Position numbers and translations under genes: made by a program. A stretch of 5,369 bases of DNA. It comes from Treponema sp. UBA3870 (GTDB taxonomy: Bacteria; Spirochaetota; Spirochaetia; Treponematales; Treponemataceae). The notes beneath the pieces are model-generated. The model saw nothing but the letters and a program-made list of their open reading frames with translations. It was not told the DNA's origin and ran no database searches. The stretch is from NCBI GenBank assembly GCA_002392275.1, contig DGGQ01000211.1, positions 1 through 5,369 of the forward strand. The letters are read 5' to 3'. Below are positions 1 to 4,583 of this stretch, piece by piece. How positions within the stretch are numbered: the first letter of the stretch is position 1; each line of letters begins with the position of its first letter.

Positions 1-138
1 GACATCGCCGCCACGACCACCGTCGCCGCCATTTGGTCCACCGTCGGGAATATATTTTTCACGGCGGAATGAAATGCAACCGTTTCCGCCCTTACCGGAG
101 ACAACCGTTATGGTAGCCTCGTCTGCAAACTGAATCAT
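1..138 (-). CDS. obgE: GTPase Obg/CgtA, N-terminal fragment (runs off the window)
   Basis: Only the first 46 codons are present; the gene continues past base 1. Obg is an essential ribosome-associated GTPase that acts in late assembly of the large subunit. The visible part is the start of the glycine-rich Obg fold: it opens MIQFADEATITV and then shows SGKGGNGCISFRREKYIP followed by DGGPNGGDGGRGGD, which matches the family signature closely. The GTP-binding G domain lies outside the window. The start is the ATG at 138; an AGGA lies 7 bases upstream. It follows rpmA in the usual bacterial order, but a terminator separates the two, so it may depend on read-through or on a promoter I could not identify in the short gap. 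Confidence 0.95.
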   Translation of the reverse strand, partial: MIQFADEATITVVSGKGGNGCISFRREKYIPDGGPNGGDGGRGGDV

Positions 139-185
139 AAATTTTTCCTGGGAAAGCCTAGGGAACAAAATCCCCGCCATTCCTT

Positions 186-219
186 AAAAAAATACCCAGC
201 ATGAAAACACGCCGGGCAT
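186..219 (-). terminator. Rho-independent terminator after rpmA
   Basis: Read on the minus strand, bases 219-208 and 203-192 form a 12-pair stem (including G-T pairs) around a TTTT loop, followed by a run of seven T residues at 192-186. It lies 92 bases after the rpmA stop and about 50 bases before the obgE start. It should end most rplU-prp-rpmA transcripts and set obgE expression apart. Confidence 0.85.
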
Positions 220-311
220 CTAGTCAAAAACTGCGTAGAAAAAATCACGCCATACAGAGCAAAAGTCTTGACCGCCCCGAAAATCTGTCCCGGAGCGGAC
301 ATTATGAAAAC

Positions 312-584
312 TTAGTTCTGGGCGGCTTCCGCTGCAACAGGTTCGATGGAAACAATCTTGCGGTTCTTGCGTTCACCGAAGACAACCTTTCCTTCCTCGA
401 CTGCATACAGTGTGTCGTCTCCACCCTTCTTCACATTGTCTCCCGGATGGATACGTGTTCCGCGCTGTCTGACAATGATGGATCCGGCCTTTACCAATTC
501 TCCACCATATCTTTTAACACCCAAGCTTTTCGGGTTTGAATCGCGTCCATTTTTTGCGCCGCTACCGCCTTTACTACGTCCCAT
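312..584 (-). CDS. rpmA: Large-subunit ribosomal protein L27 (bL27)
   Basis: 90 residues, a usual length for bL27, a basic protein of the 50S subunit whose N-terminus reaches towards the peptidyl-transferase centre. The N-terminal signature is clear: MGRSKGGSGAKNGRDSNPK, then LGVKRYGGE, VKAGSIIVRQRGTRIHPG and DNVKKGGDDTLYA. The start is fixed by GGAGG at 591-595, 6 bases before the ATG. It begins directly with the mature-type N-terminus: there is no cleavable extension of the kind found in Firmicutes, and no ATG, GTG or TTG codon lies in frame between this start and the upstream stop at 633-635. The tail ends in an Ala/Glu-rich stretch (VAAEAAQN). Third gene of the rplU-prp-rpmA operon. Confidence 0.97.
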   Translation of the reverse strand: MGRSKGGSGAKNGRDSNPKSLGVKRYGGELVKAGSIIVRQRGTRIHPGDNVKKGGDDTLYAVEEGKVVFGERKNRKIVSIEPVAAEAAQN

Positions 585-640
585 TTTAATCCTCCGCTGG
601 AAAATCCAGTCTAATTTTATAAAAAATAATGGTTAGATTG

Positions 641-994
641 CTACCCCAACCTTTCAGTCAGCCGCACCAAATCCGGATATTCTCTGGACAGGCTTTGAAT
701 CCCGGTCCCTATGAAATCGGCGGCGCACCTGAGTCTTTCCACCGAAGCTCCGTTTCCGGCCACAGCATCCGAATCTAGATTGTTAACCGAAAATGAAAGG
801 AAGCCCCGTCTGGACGAATCTACCGACAAATCGATTCCCTCAATGGATTCCAGAACCTGAACTGCCGTCCTGAGTAGAAGCGTCTCGGCGGCACAAACAA
901 TGTCCTTTCCTCTGGCAGCAAAACCAGCATGCCCCTCGGCGGTACAGCTTTTGAAACAACCGTCCACGCCACGGATTAAAAGAACCGAAGTCAT
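641..994 (-). CDS. prp: Ribosomal-processing cysteine protease Prp family
   Basis: 117 residues, encoded between the L21 and L27 genes as in many bacteria. Prp in Staphylococcus aureus is a cysteine protease that removes the N-terminal extension of L27. The catalytic signature is intact: GHAGFAARGKDIVCAAE spans residues 21-37, giving His22 and Cys34 at the canonical spacing, with Asp31 between them. The ATG at 994 lies 18 bases after the rplU stop and has only a weak ribosome binding site, so translational coupling to rplU is likely. What is odd is the substrate: L27 encoded next door has no extension to cleave, so the physiological role here is not explained by the known reaction. The alternative is a retained family member with another target. 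Confidence 0.93.
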   Translation of the reverse strand: MTSVLLIRGVDGCFKSCTAEGHAGFAARGKDIVCAAETLLLRTAVQVLESIEGIDLSVDSSRRGFLSFSVNNLDSDAVAGNGASVERLRCAADFIGTGIQSLSREYPDLVRLTERLG

Positions 995-1012
995 CGACCG
1001 ACAGTCACCGTC

Positions 1013-1336
1013 TTAGATTGCGATGTCCTTAACAACAATGTCGGTGTACTGCTCGCGGTGTCCAATCAAACGGTGGTAGTCCTTCTTGCTCTTGTACTTC
1101 AGAACGAGGACCTTTGAATCCTTGAATGTCTTTCCGACCTCGACTGTTACCTTTGCGCCCTGGACATAAGGAGTTCCAACAGTCACCTTGTCACCGTCGC
1201 TGACCAGAAGAACCTTGTCAAGTGTGATGGTGTCGCCTGGCTTTGCTTCTTTGGCTTCGTCAATTCTGTCAACAGTGAGAACGGCATCTTTTTCTGCCTT
1301 GTACTGATTGCCCTTATACTCAACAATTGCGTACAT
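1013..1336 (-). CDS. rplU: Large-subunit ribosomal protein L21 (bL21)
   Basis: 107 residues from the ATG at 1336, the normal bL21 length. The protein begins MYAIVEYKGNQYKAEKDA and ends with the family's C-terminal region KYKSKKDYHRLIGHREQYT, which binds 23S rRNA. The reading frame is open further upstream to 1414, but the extra 26 codons have no L21 similarity, and AAGAGG at 1343-1348 sits 6 bases before the chosen ATG. First gene of the rplU-prp-rpmA operon; promoter and leader features lie directly upstream. Confidence 0.97.
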   Translation of the reverse strand: MYAIVEYKGNQYKAEKDAVLTVDRIDEAKEAKPGDTITLDKVLLVSDGDKVTVGTPYVQGAKVTVEVGKTFKDSKVLVLKYKSKKDYHRLIGHREQYTDIVVKDIAI

Positions 1337-1373
1337 CTTAAACCTCTTAAATTTGTTAAAAAATACATTGCCA

Positions 1374-1432
1374 TAAGGAGTAACGGGTTCCTTACAAGCC
1401 AACGCCCCGAACATACGAACGGAAAGCGTATG
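1374..1432 (-). promoter_or_regulatory. Candidate structured leader of the rplU operon
   Basis: Two perfect 6-bp inverted repeats lie between the promoter and rplU, each with a 9-base loop: CATACG/CGTATG (arms 1412-1417 and 1427-1432) and TAAGGA/TCCTTA (arms 1374-1379 and 1389-1394). The first overlaps the predicted transcription start, so it may act as a DNA operator rather than an RNA hairpin. The second would form in the mRNA leader about 40 bases before the start codon. Ribosomal protein operons are often autoregulated through such leaders; membership in a known L21 leader family was not tested. Confidence 0.4.
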
Positions 1433-1434
1433 GA

Positions 1435-1464
1435 ATAATAACAGATTTCAATACATTTGGTCAA
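1435..1464 (-). promoter_or_regulatory. Promoter of the rplU operon
   Basis: On the minus strand TTGACC (1464-1459) is followed after 18 bases by TATTAT (1440-1435), preceded by TGT, which gives an extended -10 element (TGn). Predicted transcription start is near 1428, leaving a leader of about 90 bases. It is a good sigma70-type match and placed correctly for a highly expressed ribosomal operon. Confidence 0.7.
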
Positions 1465-1530
1465 TAGAAAATCTTCTCAAAAAACCTCAAAAGACAATAC
1501 ATCGGCATAGAACATTGATTCCACAACCAT

Positions 1531-1559
1531 TTGACAACCTTAATTTTGTCTGCTATTTT
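1531..1559 (+). promoter_or_regulatory. Promoter of the trpR-like gene with internal inverted repeat
   Basis: TTGACA (1531-1536), a 17-base spacer and TATTTT (1554-1559), the latter preceded by TGC for an extended -10 element. Predicted start is near 1566, about 30 bases before the gene. An inverted repeat GACAA-N8-TTGTC (1533-1537 and 1546-1550) overlaps the -35 and fills the spacer, a good place for a repressor to bind. Autoregulation by the encoded TrpR-like protein is an inference. Confidence 0.7.
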
Positions 1560-1597
1560 GTATTCATACATAGAATCATTAAAAAACGGAAGAAGCC

Positions 1598-1915
1598 ATG
1601 AGGACCAAAAACACTTTCTCTCTGGAGAACGAGCAGGACAGGGATGCGATAAAAGAAATCTGCACTATCCTCTCACGCATAGACGACGCAAATTTTATAG
1701 AAGATTTTTTCAAATGCCTTTTCACATCCGCAGAGCTGAAGGATTTCTCGAACCGCTGGCATCTTGTGAAGGAGCTTGACGCAGGAACGACACAGCGCGA
1801 AATCTCCCGGAAATATGGAATGTCGCTCTGCAACATAACGCGCGGCTCCAAGGAAATGAAAAAGGAGGATTCCGCATTCAGGAAGGTTCTGGACATGCTG
1901 AAGGAAAGCGAGTAG
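1598..1915 (+). CDS. trpR: TrpR-family transcriptional repressor
   Basis: 105 residues, close to E. coli TrpR (108). TrpR proteins are all-helical dimers that bind operators when loaded with L-tryptophan. The shared core runs from about residue 41: LFTSAELKDFSNRWHLVKEL, then GTTQREISRKYGMS (helix-turn-helix) and NITRGSKEM. Arg53 and Arg82 align with the E. coli tryptophan-contacting Arg54 and Arg84, Thr43 with Thr44, and Gly83 with Gly85, so corepressor binding looks possible. The N-terminal arm (1-40) is not recognisably conserved. ITRGS argues for true TrpR rather than the shorter YerC/YecD relatives. The ATG at 1598 follows a GGAAGAAG ribosome binding site. It is divergent from rplU, with no trp biosynthesis genes in the window, so its regulon is unknown. 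Confidence 0.85.
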   Translation: MRTKNTFSLENEQDRDAIKEICTILSRIDDANFIEDFFKCLFTSAELKDFSNRWHLVKELDAGTTQREISRKYGMSLCNITRGSKEMKKEDSAFRKVLDMLKESE

Positions 1916-1918
1916 ACA

Positions 1919-1992
1919 GTTTGCATGTTGATTCAAAAATGCGGGGATGACAAAATTTATTGAACCTCCCCTAATGAAAAATTCATGCAAAC
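1919..1992. repeat. 9-bp inverted repeat enclosing an inner hairpin
   Basis: GTTTGCATG at 1919-1927 is matched perfectly by CATGCAAAC at 1984-1992. Inside lies GGGGA/TCCCC (1943-1947 and 1967-1971 approximately). On the minus strand this inner stem is followed closely by a TTTTT run, so it could be a weak terminator. The whole lies in the convergent space between the trpR-like gene and the lipoprotein gene and may serve both as a transcription barrier. It carries no coding capacity. Confidence 0.45.
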
Positions 1993-2026
1993 AGAACCCC
2001 GGAAACATTGGTCTCAGAGGTCCTGT
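1991..2026 (-). terminator. Hairpin just after the lipoprotein stop codon (possible terminator)
   Basis: On the minus strand ACAGGACCTC (2026-2017) pairs with GGGGTTCTGT (2000-1991) over 10 positions with two G-T pairs, around a 16-base loop. It begins 9 bases after the stop. The T-rich sequence after it is interrupted (a TTTTT run appears only some 11 bases later), so it is an imperfect intrinsic terminator. A hairpin right after the stop is also a known feature downstream of variable regions in diversity-generating retroelements, which matters given the lipoprotein C-terminus. Confidence 0.45.
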
Positions 2027-2035
2027 AAAATGTCG

Positions 2036-3250
2036 CTAATTTATGGACAAAGCGGGCACGACTCCGGCACAATCGATGTCCACGGAGGTGGCGCAACCGG
2101 CATAGCCATTGTCTTCCACGAAGCACGCGTAGTCACTGTCGCTATAGTAAGGCGAGCGGAGCCACCAAAAAACGCCGTAGCCTGTGGTTGTATCCTGGTA
2201 TGCGCCGCTTGCCGTCGACCAGTCCGTCGGCATGCGGATTCTTGAATTTCCGGCTCCGAACGCATTGAATGCAACATCAAATCCGTAGTCACTATTCGTC
2301 ACCTCCTGCTCGCTCAGAAGGAAAATCTTGTCGCTCGTGTTGTCGCAGGCATAGTCATTATTTCTGCCGCTCCACCAATTTGCATTCCCATCTGAAGTCG
2401 GGGTCGTGCTTCTTGCGCTGTTGTCAACATTTGTCGTCGCAATCTGGTTCTGCGCTGTGGATGTGAATGCCGCACCAAGGAACGTTCCGTTCAGCCATTC
2501 ACGGATTTCTGAGTCCTTGTAATTGTTTGAGCTTGCAGCATACCTGTGGAGAGCAAGAATATTTTCCGCAAGAAGGAGCTTCTTTCCATTATAGTCATTC
2601 GTAAGAACTCTCCACTTGATTGGCTCCACCTTGAAGTATTTTGTGCTGTTCGCGCTCTCCTGTGCAACGTCAGTGCCATCACTGTACTTGTAGCCGCTTT
2701 CGAATGCTTTCTCGATACATTTCGCGTACCAGGCACCGTCGCTTCCCTTGTAGTAGGTGTTGGCTCCCATTGTCACGCTCTGGCTTTCATCCACAGTGAC
2801 GAAATCAGCCTTGATTGTCTGCGGCCAGTCCCCGAAATGGACGTAGGTTCCGCTTGTGTCAGCCGTGCCGTCAGTTCCAGCACGGAGAGCCGTCATTGTT
2901 TCATTGAATATATAATCAAATTTTACGATTACTGTCACGTTGCTTTCAGGCATGACAAATGTGTACTCGCTTCCTGACACAACTTCGGTCGTGGCAATGT
3001 CGTTATTGGACGCATCCTTTACGGAAATTGAATCGAACCTATAACTAATATCTGGTATAGGGATTAAAGTTACGGTCGCGCCCTTTTTTGCCGTGGTCTT
3101 GTCCGCCGCCACAGTCCCGTTTGCGATTCCGTCCGAAACTGTAATCGTGTAATTCGGAAGTTCCGTAGGTGAGACCTCGGTCTTGCATCCGGTAAAGGCC
3201 AGCGCGAGTGCAAGCGTGGAAAGCAAGGCAAAAAATTTTAGTTTTTTCAT
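2036..3250 (-). CDS. Exported lipoprotein with bacterial repeat domain and DUF6273-like 'WWLRSP' C-terminal domain
   Basis: 404 residues from the ATG at 3250. Two ATGs lie further upstream, but GGAGG at 3256-3260 is 5 bases from this one and only 2 from the next, and the furthest ATG overlaps it. The signal peptide is MKKLKFFALLSTLALALAF, then TG-Cys22, a loose lipobox typical of spirochaetes, so the protein is probably lipid-anchored. Residues about 34-112 form a beta-rich bacterial repeat domain (ITVSDGIANGTV, KGATVTL, YTFVMPESNVTVIVKF). From about 134 to the end it resembles DUF6273: VHFGDWPQ, EPIKWRVL, LLLAENILALHRY, SEIREWLNGTFL, DKIFLLSEQEV, RMPTDW, FWWLRSP (361-367) and a final GVVPALSI. 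Residues 368-374 (YYSDSDY) come from codons that each differ from AAY by one adenine substitution. The function is unknown; surface display is an inference. Confidence 0.88.
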   Translation of the reverse strand: MKKLKFFALLSTLALALAFTGCKTEVSPTELPNYTITVSDGIANGTVAADKTTAKKGATVTLIPIPDISYRFDSISVKDASNNDIATTEVVSGSEYTFVMPESNVTVIVKFDYIFNETMTALRAGTDGTADTSGTYVHFGDWPQTIKADFVTVDESQSVTMGANTYYKGSDGAWYAKCIEKAFESGYKYSDGTDVAQESANSTKYFKVEPIKWRVLTNDYNGKKLLLAENILALHRYAASSNNYKDSEIREWLNGTFLGAAFTSTAQNQIATTNVDNSARSTTPTSDGNANWWSGRNNDYACDNTSDKIFLLSEQEVTNSDYGFDVAFNAFGAGNSRIRMPTDWSTASGAYQDTTTGYGVFWWLRSPYYSDSDYACFVEDNGYAGCATSVDIDCAGVVPALSIN

Positions 3251-3274
3251 CATATCCTCCATGGATTTTTATAT

Positions 3275-3317
3275 AAAAAAAGGACGCAAATTCCGTTCAC
3301 TGAAATCCGCGTCCTTT
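3275..3317 (-). terminator. Terminator or attenuator hairpin in the lipoprotein leader
   Basis: Read on the minus strand, AAAGGACGC (3317-3309) pairs perfectly with GCGTCCTTT (3287-3279), 9 bp around a 21-base loop, and four further T residues follow directly, so the T run is seven long in all. This is a textbook intrinsic terminator, yet it stands only about 15 bases before the ribosome binding site of the lipoprotein gene, and no minus-strand gene lies upstream in the window. It therefore looks like a conditional terminator in the leader of that gene. Confidence 0.65.
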
Positions 3318-3360
3318 AATTCGAGAAATATTTATATAAGAAAAAATATTATTGCTTTGT

Positions 3361-3410
3361 GTAGCTGGGTAGCTGGGTAGCTGGGTAGCTGGGTAGCTGG
3401 GTAGCTGGGT
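3361..3410. repeat. Perfect octanucleotide tandem repeat, about 6.25 copies
   Basis: The unit GTAGCTGG occurs six times without a mismatch, followed by GT. It lies between the lipoprotein gene (minus) and the Rpn-family gene (plus), just downstream of the candidate lipoprotein promoter, where it would be in the first transcribed bases. Perfect short tandem repeats change copy number by replication slippage and often drive phase variation. On the plus strand every frame through it meets TAG. On the minus strand it is open in all frames, and a 21-codon ORF with two PATQLPSY repeats spans it (3349-3414), without a ribosome binding site. Confidence 0.95.
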
Positions 3411-3411
3411 G

Positions 3412-3440
3412 CATATCGCACAGACGGTTTTGTTTGTCAA
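3412..3440 (-). promoter_or_regulatory. Candidate promoter of the lipoprotein gene
   Basis: On the minus strand a consensus TTGACA (3440-3435) is followed after 17 bases by GATATG (3417-3412), a poor -10. The predicted start near 3405 falls inside the octanucleotide repeat. No better -10 at proper spacing from a -35 is evident in the leader, so the assignment is tentative. Confidence 0.4.
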
Positions 3441-3449
3441 TAGCATGTC

Positions 3450-3472
3450 TTGATTTTAATCTAAAAAATCAA
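3450..3472. repeat. 8-bp AT-rich inverted repeat upstream of the Rpn-family gene
   Basis: TTGATTTT (3450-3457) and AAAATCAA (3465-3472) form a perfect 8-bp inverted repeat around a 7-base centre. It lies between the two divergent genes, upstream of the candidate minus-strand promoter and about 70 bases before the Rpn-family start. It may be a binding site for a regulator or simply an AT-rich palindrome. No convincing plus-strand promoter was found here. Confidence 0.4.
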
Positions 3473-3544
3473 TGTCTTCAACTTTTTTTGCGGATTTGCT
3501 GCGGATTTTGAATTTCGGGGAATATTATATATATGGAGGCAAAA

Positions 3545-4362
3545 ATGTCCGAAATAAAAAAGTTCCCCGCATGGGAAGATTTGACATTCGCAAACAATTT
3601 CCTTTTCTGCAAGATTTTGGAAAGCGCGACCCCGAGCTGTGCCGAAGGATTCTGGAGATGCTGCTGCACATCAAGATCGACCACCTCGAGCAACCGCAGT
3701 CGGAAAGAACAATGCTTGAAAAGCTGGGCTCAAAGAGCGTAAGATTCGACGTTTATGTAAAGGACGAGACACGGGTCTTTGACATTGAAATACAGACCAC
3801 GAACAACAAGAACCTTCCCAAACGTGCAAGGTACTACCAGAGCGTCATCGACCTTGACAACCTTTCTCAAGGTGAGAACTACAACAGGCTGAAAGATTCC
3901 TACGTCATTTTTCTGTGCCTGGATTCTCCTTTCAAAAAGAAACGTCCGGTATATTTCTTTGAAAACATCTGCCGGGATGATTCAAGCATAAAATTGGACG
4001 ACAGGGCTTTTAAACTCTTTTTCAATGCAGGCGAGTATGCTAAAATGGAAGAAGACGAAGAAAAAAGCTTTTTCAAATTCCTTGCAGGACAGAAAGCCGA
4101 GAGCAAGCTTACAAAATCAATAGAAGAAAAAGTGAACTTCGCCAAAAAAGACATGGTTTGGAGGAAACAATATATGACGTGGCAGCAGACTATTGATGAA
4201 GAAAAAGAACTTGCGTTTGAGGAAGGTCAAGCCGACAAGGCAATCGAAGCCGCTGAGAATCTTTTGAAGGAAGGAGACAGTCTGGAAAAGATTGCGCGCT
4301 GCACCGGCCTTCCATTAGAAAAAGTCCAGGAGCTTGCAGAAAATATTTCCGTAAACGCATAG
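3545..4362 (+). pseudogene. Rpn/PD-(D/E)XK nuclease family 'putative transposase', frameshifted near codon 28
   Basis: With one frame correction this reads as a 271-residue protein of the PDDEXK_2 / Rpn family, first catalogued as putative transposases in Treponema denticola; family members are DNA endonucleases. The start is the ATG at 3545 with GGAGG at 3535-3539. The N-terminus MSEIKKFPAWEDLTFANNF and LFCKILES is in one frame, and DPELCRRILEMLLHIKIDHL onwards is in another. The two join if one GC is removed from GCGCG at 3624-3628, which restores AGC GAC CCC GAG. Uncorrected, translation ends after 65 residues at 3742. The nuclease core is intact: Asp68 in RFDVYV, then Glu81 and Gln83 in FDIEIQT, followed by KRARYYQSVIDLD and SYVIFLCLDSPF. 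A charged tail ends in LPLEKVQELAENISVNA. It could be a dead gene, a phase-off state or a sequencing error. Confidence 0.88.
4174..4362 (+). CDS. Candidate internal-start small protein: C-terminal 62 residues of the Rpn-family gene
   Basis: Within the frameshifted gene, GGAGG at 4160-4164 lies 9 bases before an in-frame ATG at 4174, giving a 62-residue product starting MTWQQTIDEEKELAF and ending AENISVNA. It contains no nuclease residues, only the acidic linker and the C-terminal helical module. In E. coli, RpnA makes such a C-terminal small protein from an intragenic start, and that protein inhibits the toxic full-length nuclease. The same arrangement here is an inference from position, ribosome binding site and length. 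It lies downstream of the frameshift and so would stay translatable even though the full nuclease is not. Confidence 0.5.
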   Translation: MTWQQTIDEEKELAFEEGQADKAIEAAENLLKEGDSLEKIARCTGLPLEKVQELAENISVNA

Positions 4363-4583
4363 TTTGCATCCAGATTATTTAAAACACATGACGTGGAGTT
4401 TTTACGTTTTTTTGCCTGCAAAAAATGCGAGCCTTCGCGAGCAAGTAAAAACTCCAAGAGCAAGCGCCAGCTTGCGACAGGAGGTAATCGGTATGATTTT
4501 GACAGAATTTAATCAAGAGCTTTATGAAAAAAATGTCCGCGAGGATGGATATTTGGAAGGTCAAGCCGACAAGGCAATCGAAG
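4221..4583 (+). repeat. Direct repeat of the Rpn C-terminal coding sequence
   Basis: A 29-base stretch is identical at 4221-4249 and 4555-4583 (it starts GGAAGGTCAAGCC). Similarity continues, with gaps and substitutions, to the two stop codons at 4362 and 4699; both copies end in GTAAACGCATAGT, and each is followed within a few bases by TTTGCAT. The two encoded tails share roughly 32 of 45 residues. This points to duplication, or to recombination between Rpn paralogues that left only a tail. Confidence 0.9.
4394..4484 (+). promoter_or_regulatory. Multi-stem structured leader before the small Rpn-tail ORF
   Basis: A perfect 12-bp inverted repeat (TGGAGTTTTTAC at 4394-4405, complement at 4445-4456) encloses two further hairpins: TTTTTTGC/GCAAAAAA (4408-4415 and 4418-4425) and GCGA/TCGC (4427-4430 and 4435-4438). 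A fourth, GCAAGC-GCCA-GCTTGC (4460-4475), ends 3 bases before the AGGAGG ribosome binding site (4479-4484). CTCC at 4452-4455 is part of the 12-bp stem but can instead pair with GGAG of the ribosome binding site, which would allow two exclusive folds. No transcription-terminating T run follows. It may be a cis-acting RNA switch, or a remnant of a palindromic mobile repeat. Confidence 0.55.

Noticed and set aside
220..311. CCGCTCC/GGGGCGG hairpin after rpmA as a second terminator
   Set aside because: The 7-bp stem has no T run after it; the terminator at 186-219 is far better.
201..636. Plus-strand reading frames opposite rpmA
   Set aside because: They lie antisense to a clear L27 gene, lack ribosome binding sites and show no protein family features.
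1985..2977. Plus-strand reading frames opposite the lipoprotein gene
   Set aside because: They are antisense shadows with atypical composition (runs of Cys, Ser and Arg) and no initiation signals.
3361..3410. Octanucleotide repeat as a CRISPR array
   Set aside because: The units are 8 bases and contiguous with no spacers.
3445..3478. ATGTCTT direct repeats flanking the 8-bp palindrome as target-site duplications of a tiny insertion
   Set aside because: Seven-base matches this close in AT-rich DNA are easily due to chance, and the enclosed 20 bases hold nothing element-like.
3472..3571. Upstream part of the long plus-strand frame as the true N-terminus of the Rpn protein
   Set aside because: This frame's N-terminal residues have no family character and no ribosome binding site, while the other frame from 3545 gives the conserved KFPAWEDLTFANNF start with GGAGG at proper spacing.
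4364..4492. N-terminal 43-codon extension of the small Rpn-tail ORF
   Set aside because: It runs through the inverted repeats and has no ribosome binding site; AGGAGG clearly points to the ATG at 4493.
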